From contig JAGVSM010003460.1 in the NCBI GenBank assembly GCA_022494885.1, positions 204,095-268,094 of the forward strand: a DNA stretch of 64,000 bases, written 5' to 3'. The DNA comes from Micrasema longulum (lineage: Eukaryota; Arthropoda; Insecta; Trichoptera; Brachycentridae). The stretch's first letter is position 1; each line of letters opens with the position of its first letter. Positions 44,525-56,217 of this stretch are shown one piece after another. The position numbers were made by a program, and so were the translations under genes. The notes below the pieces were generated by a model that saw only the letters and a list, made by a program, of their open reading frames with translations, did no database searches and had not been told where the DNA came from.

Positions 44525-44977
44525 ACACAATATTTATTGCCAGGAGTTCAACACGACAAATCATCACCCGTCAAAAAATGATTAAAAAAACTGACTTTTG
44601 AATATCCAATGGTGGTCCACTTTGATTCGATTTTTGATAAACTCTTCAATGTGGTGATTTGTATGGTTTTGATGAGCACAATGCGCGATGAAAATCTTGA
44701 AGAACAATTGAGAAAGAAACAAGCAAAAATTATCACTTCAGCATTTTTCAACGCACACTACCGGATCTTCCTCGAGCGTGCTCATACCTACCAAGCGAAA
44801 ACGATGCCCGCCATTTCTGGACGAAGGATTCAACTACACATTCAACTCAAGAATTCCATTAAATGTGCTGTCATGAATCGATTTAATTTATCCTTTCTTG
44901 AGAGGGACAATCGTCGCGTAAAATTGAACCGCTGCGCGCTGGCCACAAGAAGTATAAAAATTGGAAAATTGTTTTAA
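44525..44977 (+). other. U1 repeat copy 1 with open frame, unidentified
   Basis: An open frame of 122 codons begins at ATG 44609 and is markedly less AT-rich than its flanks. Its middle, SAFFNAHYRIFLERAH with AKTMPAISGRRIQLH, aligns with the minus-strand peptide of 61535-61694 (FNTHRMFVGRKSGD.. AKNDPAIHRRDIQLH). Upstream nucleotides also match ('atcatcacccgtcaaaaaa', 'actgac'). The identities fall mainly on peptide-conserving positions, which hints at former coding. No family is recognised and no function is offered. It sits inside an FB1 arm pair. Confidence 0.35.
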
Positions 44978-45036
44978 GGCATTCCCTAGTATGTTATATT
45001 ATTTAGTCATATGAATTTCTTCACAACAATAAAAAT

Positions 45037-45310
45037 ATCTGCTCTTTTACTTCACTAAGATCAACAGATGGAAGAATTGAAGAAATACGGATGTTCATAC
45101 ATAGGCAGACTAGTGAATATTATAAAGTGTGTAAAGTGGCCACTTAAACCAGCCAATGGCAGGGCTTAAGCCCTGTAAATATCTACACTTCCACATTTTC
45201 TTTTCTTAAATGTTTTCCATCTTTGTTCTAATTTGTAAATCTTAATAACCCTTTAGAAGGTGAAATCCAGCATTTTGATTACAAGCATTTGGACTCACTC
45301 AAATATTATG
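45037..45310 (+). repeat. FB1 arm, right side of a pair, full length
   Basis: 'ttcactaagatcaacagatg', 'gaagaattgaagaaatacgg', 'atgttcatacataggcagac', 'gtaaagtggccacttaaacc', 'agccctgtaaatatctacac', ending 'caagcatttggactcactca'. It shows the arm from centre to outer end in one piece. Confidence 0.75.
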
Positions 45311-46785
45311 ATATGGTCAAATCGTTATCTTAATTGTTAAACAATCTTAAAATTGCAAAAAAATACGTTACATTCAAAGTTTGATAACACTCATAGTAAT
45401 GAATCATTCAACAATGTAAGTTTATTTTAATTGCATCCGTTAATTTTGAATTGCGATTTTTCCGGAAACTTTTTATGATGAAAGCTCTACCCCAAGTCTA
45501 TTTATATTATTAAAGACGACTTAGCACCTACTTGCTCACGCTGTTTACTCATTCGTACATAAGCTTTTAGTAATGGAAGATTCAGTTCATTACGTTTTAC
45601 AATAAAACGATTTACGCGTAAATAGGGCGCCTAATGGATTATTACCGTAAGGGCTATTGAGCACGTACCACTTTTTTTGTACGACAGGTTCAGGAGCGCG
45701 GATGTTCTTTGTCGGATATTAAGTATCTTCATTTTCAGAATGCGTAATTAATAACAAATGAGTTTTTGCAATATTAACGATAAAACGAACCATATATTAT
45801 GTAGTATTATATTTAAAAAAAAATATTCATTTAGTTTTGAAAACGTTGGAATCTTTGAAAAAAAGAATAAGAGGCTTGGAAAAGGACCAACCTTCAATGT
45901 AAAATGAATGCAGTGTTGTTCATTACTGCTACACAGGATGTCGAAAGCTATTGCGCAAATAGTATTTATTTTATTATTTATGATAGCGATTTTTTTCCTT
46001 CACTTACCACGAAAATAATAATTTTGTTATGTCAATTTTGGTAACGTTTAAAATCCTAAGTCTTCTGTTTTTGTATTTTGATGTTATGGTAGGTTACATA
46101 AGGATGAAAGATCAAAAGGGAGAAAGAAAGAAAGGAAAAAAAGAATAAAGGTCGAATGGATGAAAGGTTCAGGAATTGACCAAATATTATTATATACTAA
46201 ACACTCTTTTAAATCAGTTCTTGTAAACAATAAAAAGCATTAGTTTTTTTATCACTTATGCGAACACGCTTCATTTTGGAAAAACGTTACCGTTTTTTTT
46301 CCCAGGAAGTGTGGGTAACCATTTTTTTCAACACTAATAACTCATAATATCCGCCTGTTGCCAGAAATATGTAAAGTTTTAGCAGTAAGTAAATACGTGT
46401 TTAATAAAAATAACCCAATTGAAAAGTTGAAAATAAGTTAATGAGGAATGCAATTATTTTTACCCCGGCGCTTCAAAAATTAATAACAAACATTTTTTTT
46501 GCAATTCTTATTATCATCGCGTCCAAACGCGTTTTTAATATAATTTTTAAAAGTCGACGACGGTTCTTATTTACATTTGAGTAATTAGTTTTGCAGAGGA
46601 ATTTTTTATAATCACCAAAACTTATTTCATATTTTTTTTGTTGTTTTTTATTTATTATCATATTATAAAAATAAAAGTAGACATTTTTACAAAATTGCTT
46701 TGACTATCTAACTTTGGTTATATACCTCGTTCGAAACCAGTCAAAAAATTATAATATTAAGAAAAGTAATTAATACCTACAGTAG
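45311..46785. other. Long stretch, no gene seen
   Basis: AT-rich, with a purine-rich patch near 46105-46145. No frame of note and no shared repeat. Confidence 0.4.
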
Positions 46786-46789
46786 TAGA

Positions 46790-47095
46790 AATAATGAAAA
46801 TGTAGTGGAAAAAATAGTAAAAAAACAAAGTAAATAGAGAAGTAAAGAAATAGTAAAAAAATATTTCAAAACCCAGTAAAATACAAAGAAACAAAATTCA
46901 TAGTAAAAAAAAAAATAATAGTAAGAAACACAGTAAAAGACACAGTGAAACACATGTTAAAAAACCCAGTAAAAACGTTGTAATAACAAAATATATATTG
47001 AGAAACAAAGTAAAGGGCATTGAAAAAAAAAATAATTATATGTACTCGCATGTATGGCAAAAAACATATAAAAAACTGAGTAAAAAGTAATGACG
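46790..47095 (+). repeat. Strand-asymmetric A-rich degenerate repeat
   Basis: The word (A)CAGTAAAA or TAGTAAAA recurs at least ten times in about 300 bp (for example 'acccagtaaaatac', 'acacagtaaaagac', 'acccagtaaaaacg', 'actgagtaaaaag'), with irregular spacing of roughly 12-40 bases. It is nearly all purine on the plus strand with few runs of T. It looks like a decayed minisatellite. Confidence 0.5.
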
Positions 47096-47234
47096 ATCTT
47101 CAAAAACTTAAATAAGAACATGTCATTGTGTTGGCCACCTAACAGCTAACCCCTCAGACTCTCTGCGACCAATTTCACTGAAGAAATTAGTCAGTAACTT
47201 TTTTAGCTTGTGGCTCTTACAACATTTCTATGGT

Positions 47235-47650
47235 TCTGGCATTATTTATTTATTTATTAACGAACATTGTCCAAGTTAACAATTTATAGGCTTTAAATAT
47301 TACAATAAAAGAATAGTTTAAAACATAAGAAAAAAGAAAAAAAGCATTGACAAACATAAAGGACATCAAGACAAGATCTTAACTATTTATGTAGTGCTCG
47401 TTTAAATCGTTGTAAACTTAAACCAAAAAAGTCCAGATCTTGTCTTGAGTTAACAATACGACAAAGACGGGTCATTGGAGAATTAAGGCCATAGTTTATA
47501 TTATATAGTATATTAAACTATATGGCTTTTGTCCTATGTAGAAGTATTGTCTCTGTGCTAACAAAGTTCTAGCTATTTGTTGAGAAGTCAGATCGCTATT
47601 GAAACTCTAAGTCTTATACCGATAAGAGTCGGATGGATGTGTTTCTCTGT
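47235..47650 (-). pseudogene. LINE fragment: RT C-terminal tail
   Basis: Minus-strand reading near 47510-47395: 'INYGLNSPMTRLCRIVNSRQ' then 'DLDFFGLSLQRFKRALHK' and a stop. This is the '(Y)GFNDPLTRLCRIFN' ending common in arthropod non-LTR elements. Downstream lies a 3' UTR with a (TAAA)n tail at 47240-47262. The upstream part is too decayed to read. Confidence 0.6.
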
Positions 47651-47734
47651 TAGTGTGAGTGACCACCACTGCCCTTAGTTAACATTGCTTTCTGATATCA
47701 AGAACTGCAAACTCCCCAAATAAATTACTCTGAT

Positions 47735-48066
47735 ATCTGTAAATGTTATTTAATATTTGTTTATAACCACTTATCGACTTTTCTATGTCTAACGGTTCCG
47801 AGATGTATCAGCCTCTTTTTCAAGACACCAATTAAACTTACATGCAAAACCAACTAAACTATTTTTATAACAACTAGGTTACACAAATATTTATTTTGTG
47901 GAAGAAATAGTGAAGGTGTATAGTTGGTTTTGCATGTTGGTTTTATTGGTGTCCTGACGAAGAGACGGGTACGTATCGAAACCGGTAGATATAGAAAACT
48001 CGGTAGGTGGTTATAAACAAATATTTAATTAAAATTTTGACCACAAAGTTAATGCTTTAAATGTTA
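47735..48066. mobile_element. MT1 variant, near-palindromic
   Basis: The left half 'ttataaccacttatcgactt', 'ttctatgtctaacggtt', 'cagcctctttttcaagacac', 'ttacatgcaaaaccaact' is mirrored by 'agttggttttgcatgttggt', 'gtcctgacgaagagacgggt', 'cgaaaccggtagatatagaa' and 'ggtggttataaac'. The arms are about 130 bp with a short centre. It shares the MT1 arm words but not the 'gcaaacaccacc' core, so it defines a subfamily. The piece at 63256 belongs with it. Confidence 0.7.
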
Positions 48067-48957
48067 ATAATAACTTTTTTTTTCAAATATAAGTTCCGTT
48101 TTACTTTTACGCTGTTAATTGTTGCACGTTTAAATATGGCGTAAGTACCCAAATTTTTTTATTAGTTGTGCTTGTCATTGATTTTTAATAAACTTTTTTT
48201 TAAGCCAATCAACAGGCTTATGAAGCCGTTAAAGATTGACATTAATGAGTAAACATATATACATAATAATACCTAATCTAAACAATCTTAAAATTTATTT
48301 AAATTTACAAATGGTAAAATTATGGCATAATCTAGGCGGACATGGAAAGTGTGTCATCGTGAGTCAGAAATGACAACACCGCTTGCTTCTTATATGCTTG
48401 CCTTTGCTGTAGAAACACAACTTATTAAATAAACCATGATTTTATTCTATTTAACTATTCTGAGCCTAAGCGTGGAAAAAAATACCCCAACTAAAATTTA
48501 ACAAATAATTATAAAATAATCTCGTATCATGGTATTCATAAAACTATTTCGTAATATTTCGAGTTTTCTTAGAAGAGTGTTCATATATTTTTTCATAAAG
48601 TAGTGTTGCGAAAGGATGTCATTGCGCTATTCTCACCGTTACACGTTAAACAGCACTGATCTAAAGTCTCGCTACTCGTAATCGGGGAGGTATGGCGGGG
48701 AGTTGAGTAGGAAATGCATTTTAAATTCAACGCATGAAATCCGGATTGCCGTAGTTATTTCTAGAAATAAGCTACCAATTGGTAAGAAGCGCACCTGTGA
48801 ACTAACTACAGTATATAACATTACTAAACTGTAGAGCTAGAGGTAAGATTATGAAAAAAAAATCAATGTTATCATAAACAAAAAGGTTATTGAAAGTAAA
48901 ATGCTGCCTGGAGGACCCTAGATACCCCCCTTGGGTCCGGAAGAGTTCAAAGTACTT
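48067..48957. other. No gene seen
   Basis: AT-rich to mixed. 48640-48700 and 48900-48950 are less AT-rich, without frames or shared repeats. Confidence 0.4.
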
Positions 48958-49012
48958 TTTAATATCATCATTTCCTTTCCAAATATAATAATGCATAAGG
49001 CACTGCATTCAT
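48958..49012 (-). mobile_element. SN1 3'-end scrap
   Basis: 'aatatcatcatttcctttcc' and 'ataaggcactgcattcata' match the SN1 3' end on the minus strand. Nothing further of the SINE remains. Confidence 0.5.
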
Positions 49013-49440
49013 ATGAAGAGTTCATAGTACATAATCTATGACGCACATGTGCCAAAACATTATACCGGAAATAGAGTGACGACCGATGAAGCGGGGTTAT
49101 CGTTTTCCATAGAATCTAATACAACAAAATATGTATCTCTAACAGTATTGCATAGAAAGACGGAAGAATCGTTCTAAAGTACATTAACACCAACCCTACT
49201 ATCGAAATATGAACAAAAAAGAAACGCAGTCTATAAAGAGACCACAGGGCGCAGTCAATGCCCAGTTCAGTCAGTCCAGGTCAATCAGTCACACAGTTCT
49301 AACATGCAGTTCAAATGCAGTTACTTCAACTCCTAATAGCCGTTACACTTGCGCGACATTATCATTTCATTACTTATTCGCCATGTAATAAATACGCATT
49401 AAACAACAACCTCGTGTCTTCTCTCAATAACATACATACT
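49013..49440 (+). mobile_element. Possible solo LTR
   Basis: Has LTR-like signals in order: TATA motif 'gtctataaagagac' at about 49230, a run of 'cagttcagtcagtcc' words typical of initiator regions just after it, a poly(A) signal 'gtaataaatacgc' near 49386, and a CA-ending region 'ctctcaataaca' near 49431. I could not fix a TG start or a target duplication, and no second copy is present, so this rests on composition only. Confidence 0.3.
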
Positions 49441-49830
49441 CTCTTTTATTTATTGTTTTACATTTTTAAGAATAGTATATGGTTATTCCATTGAAATATT
49501 AAAACTAAGGAAATATTTACTAAATTATATTTATTGCATTGAATATTATGACACGGCTAAAACTTGTATATATTATTTCATTTATAAATTTGTTGATATG
49601 ACAATTTTTTTAACATATAATAGTCATACATCACTATTATATTTACCTCATCGGTTGTTTTTGAACCATATTATGTTACCTGCTTTTGTATACAATATTA
49701 TGTTTTTTTATTCACTACAACTGTCACAAGTATATTTCTATATTTTATTTAGGCTTAAAAAGCTTCTTAAACACTGTGAACATATTTATATTTTGATAGA
49801 TTGTATTATATTGAAAGGGAATATCATGCC

Positions 49831-52800
49831 ATGAGTCTTGAATTTATAGATTACGAGAGCGACGTCGAATATATAAGAGTTAGCAAACTAGAGGATTTCA
49901 TTGAATTAATTAATTGTAATAAGCGTTTAAATAATAAAATTACTTGTGTCCAGTTAAATATTCGCTCAATATGTAAATATTGGGATATATTCTATGCATA
50001 TTTCAAGAACTGCTTACAGTTTATTGATGTTCTAATGCTATGTGAAACTTCGATCAAGGAACATGAAACCTGTTTTTATAATATATCAGAGTATAATTCT
50101 TTCAATTTTTGTAGAACTAATAAGCAGGGTGGCGGAATAATGCTATATATTAGTAAGAGGTTAGATTTTAATAAAAAAACAATACAAACCACTTTTTTCG
50201 AAAATGTATTTGGGACTTTGACTTTACCTAATAAAAGCAATGTACATATCCTGGCAATATATAGACCCCCAAATCTAAACAAACAGGGGTTCTTAAATGA
50301 AATCTCACTATTCCTCAAAGATAGTATAAATATAAATGAAAACTTATTGTTCTTAGGAGATATTAATTTAAATCTTTTGAATGAATTTGATCCGATGACT
50401 ATCTCATATGAAAACATAATGACTGATAACTTTTTAGTAAAATGTATTTCCGACGTCACAAGGGAAGCGATAGTTAGAAATGGAATTACTATCTCATGTA
50501 TAGACCACATATACTTGAGATATATTCCAAAAAAGGAAGGTGGTATGCGGCGAGAGGCGTTCTCCGCAAACATACGTGCCTGTGTATGCGAATACATGAT
50601 AGCTGATCATTATACGACAGCGATTAGTTTTCAATTTGCCGCAAATAATAACTATCTAAATGCTGCCAAAAGTAAACCAACGTACATACTGTCACAGAAG
50701 TGTGTAGAAAGACACATTACAAAATATGACTGGCATGCCCTCCTAGGGGAAAATGATGTCAACGAATTATACAATAAAATTAGTGAGAATTTTGCGAATA
50801 TATATAAGGATAGTTTAGTTTTAGTTTCATATAAGAATAAAACCAGACCTCGCGCTGTTAAAGATTGGATGAATGGTGAAATATTGAATGATATAAAATT
50901 TAGAGACGTATTATTTAAAAAATGGAAAAGCTCTCCTGGCAATAAATATTACGAAAAGGAATATAAAAGGTTACGAAACAATCTAAATAAAAAAATTAAC
51001 AAATTTAAGATCGCACATTACAATATGAAATTTCAAAATTGTTTCAATGATGTTAAAAAGACATGGGACGAATGTAACAGAATATTGGGCAGAAAATCTA
51101 AAACAAACTGTGATGAAGTTATTAAAAGGTACTTTGTTAACAATGATGATAACGTTGAAAAGGTCTCGAATGATTTTGCCGAGTATTTCTCTGAAAATGT
51201 GTCTCAAATGTTACACATCTGTGACAAGAAAATTGATAAATCAATATCTGAAGAGCTCCCCCACAGTCTATACTTACCTCAAGCTAAACTATTTGAAATC
51301 GTTAATATCATAAGGCTAATGAAAAACTCGAAAGCACCAGGAGCTGATCTAATCAGAATGGTTGATATTAAAAAACATATTGATATTCTAGGACCGATTG
51401 TAACGCATTTAATAAATAAAATTATATCTCAGGGCGAAATTCCATTGAAATTAAAATGCAGTATAATTAGACCAATATACAAAGGAGGTGATCATTCATT
51501 ATTAGGAAATTATAGACCTATTAGTATTCTACCTGCTCTTGAAAAGATCTTTGAAAAATATGTATTATTAAAATTAACAAAATATCTCGAACTTTTTGGA
51601 ATAATTGATATTAACCAACACGGTTTTCAAAAAAAGAAGAGTACTGAAACTCTTCTCCAAAGTTTTGCTAATTATGTTAATAATGAACTAAATAATAGAA
51701 AACATGTATTAATATTATTTATTGATTTTTCTAAGGCTTTTGATACTATAGATCATTGTAAACTATTAAAATGTTTAAATATAATCGGAATAAGAGGACC
51801 ATTACTTAACCTCTTCAAAAACTACCTAACTAATAGAACAATGTCCGTAAGTATCGATAGTGCACAAAGCAGTAATAGAAATATCAAAGCAGGTGTCCCC
51901 CAGGGTTCCATATTAGGACCCATATTGTATATAATATATGTATCATTCATTAAAAATATTTTTTCACATGTTAAACACTTTGTTTATGCAGACGATACTG
52001 CTCTAGTTGTTTCGCATAGGGATATTAATAAATGTACTGAAATGTTGCAGGATGACTTTAATATTTTACAAATTTGGTGTCATGATGCGGGTCTTTTAAT
52101 AAATGCCAAAAAAAGTCAATTAATGCATGTTAGATCGCCACACGCCAAAACAAATATGTTACCTATTGTAAAAACTCATAATTTTGAATGCCTTCATAAC
52201 TCTACCTTTGATAGAGCTTGCTTATGCGATAAATTAAAAATTGTGAATGAATATGTTTATTTAGGTTTAACTATTGATAACTTTTTTAAGTGGAATATTC
52301 ATGTTATGAAAACATGCAAACGGTTAAGATCTGTAGTTAGTCAACTACACAAAGTTTTTAGTTCCTCTCTCCACACTAAGATTAGTATATTTGTCTCTGG
52401 GAGAATCTATAATAAGATATGGGATCACTGCTTGGGGACATTCTTGTTCAACAAACATTAAATATGTACAAAATGCACTTGTCAAATTGATTGCACCCAA
52501 TTATGTATACAATCAGAGGAATAATACCCCATTTATGTATGATAAATTAAATGTTTTACCAGTTAAGGGTATTTTATGGAGCAAAATTGTTATCCAACAG
52601 ATGTTCAGCTCGATATATAAAAATAAATTAGAACACAGCTATCTAACAAGATTTACATCTGTTGATGGCCTAGTAGTACCAAAATTTAAAAATAAATATG
52701 GACAACGTACGTTGGATTATATTGTTCCAAAAGTATTTAATTTGTTGCCACTTGACATGAAAACATGTCATAGTAAAAATAAAATTAAGTTTCTATTACG

Positions 52801-52834
52801 TAAGTGGTTAGTAGATAAAACGTTCCTTTATTGA
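49831..52834 (+). pseudogene. Endonuclease/reverse transcriptase of the 49.4-53.6 kb LINE, one frameshift
   Basis: Start chosen at ATG 49831; the frame is also open about ten codons upstream. Residues 41-226 form the APE-type endonuclease: QLNIRS (41-46), CET with the catalytic-type Glu at 72, YRPP (144-147), LGDINLNL (175-182) and SCIDHIYL with Asp225-His226. The RT follows: 'MKNSKAPGADLI', 'IRPIYKGGDHSLLGNYRPIS', FIDFSKAFDTIDH (about 630-642), GVPQGSILGP (688-697) and YADD (719-722), all key residues present. The first frame ends at 52461. The C-terminus continues in the next frame (52391-52834, 'YGITAWGHSCSTNIKYVQNA', 'YGQRTLDYIVPKVFNLLP'), so one small indel near 52385-52395 breaks it. 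The whole product would be about 1000 residues. It copies its own RNA into a nicked target site (known of the family). The clade looks Jockey/CR1-like; a tree is needed. Confidence 0.9.
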
Positions 52835-53557
52835 TTTATTATTTATGTAGTATTTATGTAATACATTTTTTAAATTTTTTAATATTCTTTACTTATTATT
52901 ATTTTTTTTACATATATACATTTTTTGAAAAAAAAAGAAAATTTTATCCCTCATTAATTACATTTTTGTTATTTTCTTGGGTTAACCTTTTCTTTTCTTT
53001 TATTACTTTCTTACTTTCTTACTTTCTTATTTCATTTACAAATGTAAAATGTTAGATCTTAATTTTAATATGTACTTTTAATTTTCTTACTATTTTTTTA
53101 TATTTTTTTTCTGTAGATATGAATTGAAATTCTAGATTTACTTTACCTTGTTTAATTTATTTTCTTATCTTGTTTTGATTACATTTATGAGCACACACTA
53201 TTTATATATGTGTCTATTATTTTTTTTTCTTTCTTATATTTAAAATACATTTAAGTAAATTACTATTCTTTAATTTTAATTGTATTATTTTACTCTATTT
53301 TCTTACTTAAAAAAAAAAATAAAAAAATCTTTAAACTATTTTTATGTTTATTATTTCATACGTATACAGTATTATGTCTGTACTCTTCTTATTTGATTAT
53401 TAATTAAAACTAATGTCTGAGCACCCGATGACAAACTATTATTGAATAGTTTATCGGGACAAAATATATCTTAATACTTTGTTTTCTTCATAATGTATTA
53501 TAATGTAATAATATGTATATTTTATTGAATAAAGACTCTAAAAAAAAAAAAAAAAAA
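52835..53557 (+). other. 3' UTR of the LINE with terminal hairpin and poly(A)
   Basis: Very AT-rich. A stem of CCCGAT plus AAACTATT with AATAGTTTATCGGG (53424-53458, 3-base bulge) lies about 80 bases before the poly(A). Such 3' structures can serve as RT recognition sites in some LINEs, which is an inference here. AATAAA at about 53527 precedes the A tail. Confidence 0.7.
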
Positions 53558-53604
53558 TCTCTAGCTGGGATAGGAGCTCCAACTCTTAACAACTAAAATC
53601 CTGC

Positions 53605-53820
53605 AGGTACACCAACCGCAGTGTTTTTTGATCATATTTTTGTAACATGAAGGTAAGTCGATCAGTCTTACGCTTCAGGTGCCAGTCCAGGGAGTGTGAA
53701 ATATTCTAGTGTAAAATCACCTTTTAAAAACAATATTTCAAGTCAAACATGTCGAGACTCGAACCCGAGGCCTCTTGCATGGTAGGCCAACGCCTTGACC
53801 ACGACACTGTGAGGCCGACT
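53605..53820 (-). mobile_element. SN1 SINE copy
   Basis: 'gtaacatgaaggtaagtcga', 'tcttacgcttcaggtgccag' and 'tccagggagtgtgaaatatt', then the complete head 'gactcgaacccgaggcctct', 'tgcatggtaggccaacgcct' and 'gaggccgac'. It lies about 45 bp beyond the LINE poly(A). Confidence 0.82.
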
Positions 53821-54199
53821 AATATACAACACATTAAAATGATTACATTTATATTTAAAATATCGAATACAAGATCAATTAGTTCAGTTATCGAAATCAT
53901 TTCACCGATATCAGAGAAATTGCATTTCCGGCTGTGAGAATAATTTTTATTGCATTTCCTGAAGTGCAATTTTAATTCCCGAGTTACTGAACGTAAGAAC
54001 TAGTTTTAATTTGGTTCTTTTCAATCTCTACTTTGTTAATTGATGTTTGATGTTTTGGACATCAAATATCAATGCAAAAAACCGTTAATTTGAATTGAAA
54101 TTCAATATTATAATATTTCTTTGTCTGAACGTAAAAATTATAGTTAAGTGTGTAGTAAACGTGTAAGCGTGAATGCGGTATTTATGATTGTACATGATA
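53821..54199. other. No gene seen
   Basis: AT-rich, with no shared repeat. Confidence 0.4.
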
Positions 54200-54377
54200 C
54201 GGCGTAAAGTGGTCACTTTAACTAACCAACGACAGGTCATAAGCCCTGTAAACGCCTAGACTTACAAATATCCTTTTCAAAAATATTTTTCTCTCTGTTG
54301 TATCAAATTTTGATCTAAATAACTCCCTAGGTAGGAAGTCCAGCCTGTCTACAAACATTTGGACAAAATCAAAACCT
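54200..54377 (+). repeat. FB1 arm
   Basis: 'gcgtaaagtggtcactttaa', 'tcataagccctgtaaacgcc', 'tagacttacaaatatcc', 'gatctaaataactccctagg', 'cagcctgtctacaaacattt', ending 'ggacaaaatcaaaac'. Single arm. Confidence 0.75.
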
Positions 54378-55232
54378 AGAATGATTTTTGTCCTAATGGG
54401 CGGCTTTACGGCTGTGGCGCCTTATTATTCAGAGGTTTTTGTCCTTATTGGTAATCTTGTATTTTTGTGTCTAGTTTCAAATGTATGCCATTGTTAATTA
54501 GATTGTATTATATTTTTGATTTGATTTAATCTTTAATAATTTTAAAAATGAAAATTGCAATTTATATTTTATCTGACGCTTTTCCGAGAGAAGGCTAATT
54601 TCATCTTGAATTTAATCTTGGCGGAAATCAAAACACGAATTAATTAAAACCGTGTCAACATATTCACTCCGACTAATCCACTCCAAGTTTGCAGGATAAA
54701 GAGCGGAGTGACTAAGTTTAAATATATTCGTGTCTCGAGAGAGAGACGTACTTCCATAAGAAGTTGCGCTAAGCGCGCTCCCATCTATGAGACTTGCTAC
54801 CTTTTAAGGACTTACTAAGTCTTGGCCTGAACTTGTCACAGACTTATCCTTTAAATAAACATAAGTCGTTCTCCAATCAAAATAAGAACAACACGTTCGT
54901 TCTAAGTTGAGCGCTTTCGATCATGCTTAAAGACCTAGGAAAATTTTCAAAAAACTTAACTGCGGAGAGTAGTATCGTTATTAATATCTGTGCGTTAAAG
55001 GATAAAACATATGAAACCACTGTATACCGATCTGAAGTTAAAAATAGAGAAATTATCGCAATAAGCTATTTTATACGTGAATAAAACACTGAAGCCTACT
55101 TTCGTCGTGTAAATGCTTTTTAAGTTGAAATGAAAATCAGAAGTCCACTTTGTTTTAATGCAAAAAAACATCAATACGCTATTTCAATACGTACTAAATA
55201 ATTAGTATGTTACATTGAAAGTTCTGTATAGA
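54378..55232. other. No gene seen
   Basis: 54660-54900 is less AT-rich ('gagagagagacgtacttcc', 'gcgctaagcgcgctcccat') without a long frame or second copy. The rest is AT-rich. Confidence 0.4.
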
Positions 55233-55317
55233 ATATACTTGAACCACCCGTTGATTTTAGTGAAGTTAAGAGCTGAGACTTTTATTGTTGTAAAAACATT
55301 CATCTGATCTCTTCAGA
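55233..55317 (-). repeat. FB1 central segment, left side
   Basis: 'ccgttgattttagtgaagtt', 'aagagctgagacttttattg' and 'catctgatct' are the FB1 centre. The matching right arm begins at 56218, beyond the nested inverted-repeat element. Confidence 0.65.
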
Positions 55318-56175
55318 ATTATAATAATTAGAAATCAAACATTGACTTGAGTCTACTAAACACTTAATTTTATTTTTACAAATATAAAAAGTACAAAATC
55401 AAAAATTCCTTGACAATTGTTTCGCCTTGTAAGGGTATTCTTATTATATATATTTTTAAAATAAAAACCTTTATTAGCATAAATAAACAATTAACAATAC
55501 ATTCAGTAAAAAAATGGGACACGTAAGGTTGAACTTGCCAAAAAAGAGTCTGGCTCTTGTGTTTGGCAAGTTTACAAAATAACATAAAAAAGAAACAAAA
55601 AATGCAAAACAAAATAATAGTAAAATAAGTAAAAAATTAAACAAATTTTAAAAATTGAGAAAATATAACACTAAAAAATATTAAATAAAAACACAAAATT
55701 TATAAACACAGGCACATAATATTAAACATACATCTCCATTTTCAAAATACAGTTAATGTTAATTATGTCAAGAAGCTTTTCTTTAATTTATCCTTAAATT
55801 TTCCGTACTTTATTTCTTGACGTAGATTATGTGGTAAATTATTAAAAAGCTTCCGTCCTATATAAGTATAATGATTTTTGGCTATGGTAGTTTTAGTTTT
55901 CTGTAAAACAAGGCATCCTGTTCTTAACCTTCCCGTAATACGGTCTGATGTATATGTAAATGTGGAGAGTAGATGGATTAAATGTCCTTACATAGTTATA
56001 TAATTCAAGGTACCTAAGTAAAAAATAAAAATAATCTTATGAACTATAGCATGTACATTAATCATAAATGAGGGAAAAACCAATGAATTTTTTGCTTTTA
56101 TACTTTTTATACTTGTAAAAATAAAATAAAGTGTTCAGTAGACTCAAATCAGTGTTTGATTTCTAATATTATAAG
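55318..56175. mobile_element. Inverted-repeat element with 91-bp ends, nested in FB1
   Basis: The left end 55318-55408 ('gaaatcaaacattgacttga', 'gtctactaaacactt', 'tttatttttacaaatataaa') is mirrored at 56085-56175 ('ttttatacttgtaaaaataa', 'agtgttcagtagactcaaat', 'cagtgtttgatttc'), with about one difference in ten. The interior is a minus-strand LINE fragment. No transposase frame is present, so it is a non-autonomous or foldback element carrying captured or inserted LINE DNA. Confidence 0.7.
55430..55990 (-). pseudogene. LINE fragment: RT C-terminus and 3' UTR
   Basis: Minus-strand reading from about 55975: 'FTYTSDRITGRLRTGCLVLQ', 'KTKTTIAKNHYTYIGRKLFN', 'NLPHNLRQEIKYGKFKDKLK', 'KSFLT' and a stop near 55773. 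The 3' UTR contains 'acttgccaaacacaagagcc' and is shared with 26130-26350. It is 5'-truncated. The surviving coding part appears unbroken. Confidence 0.75.
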
Positions 56176-56217
56176 TTTAAATATGGAGTTCAACAAAATA
56201 AACACCAAATTAATTAA

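Larger units (their letters stand above)
49441..53557 (+). mobile_element. Non-LTR retrotransposon, nearly complete
   Basis: About 4.1 kb: a short AT-rich 5' region (49441-49830) with no ORF1-like frame, one long ORF (49831-52834) and a 3' UTR of about 700 bp. It ends with AATAAA (53527) and a poly(A) of about 17 residues at 53541-53557. The 5' boundary is uncertain and no target-site duplication was identified. Single-ORF elements of this kind exist in several LINE clades. Confidence 0.8.

Noticed and set aside
46866..47060. Minus-strand frame rich in Phe and Tyr
   Set aside because: It results from the A-rich degenerate repeat on the plus strand.
50076..50597. Minus-strand frame of 173 codons
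   Set aside because: It is antisense to the endonuclease domain of the LINE, whose plus-strand reading has all expected motifs.
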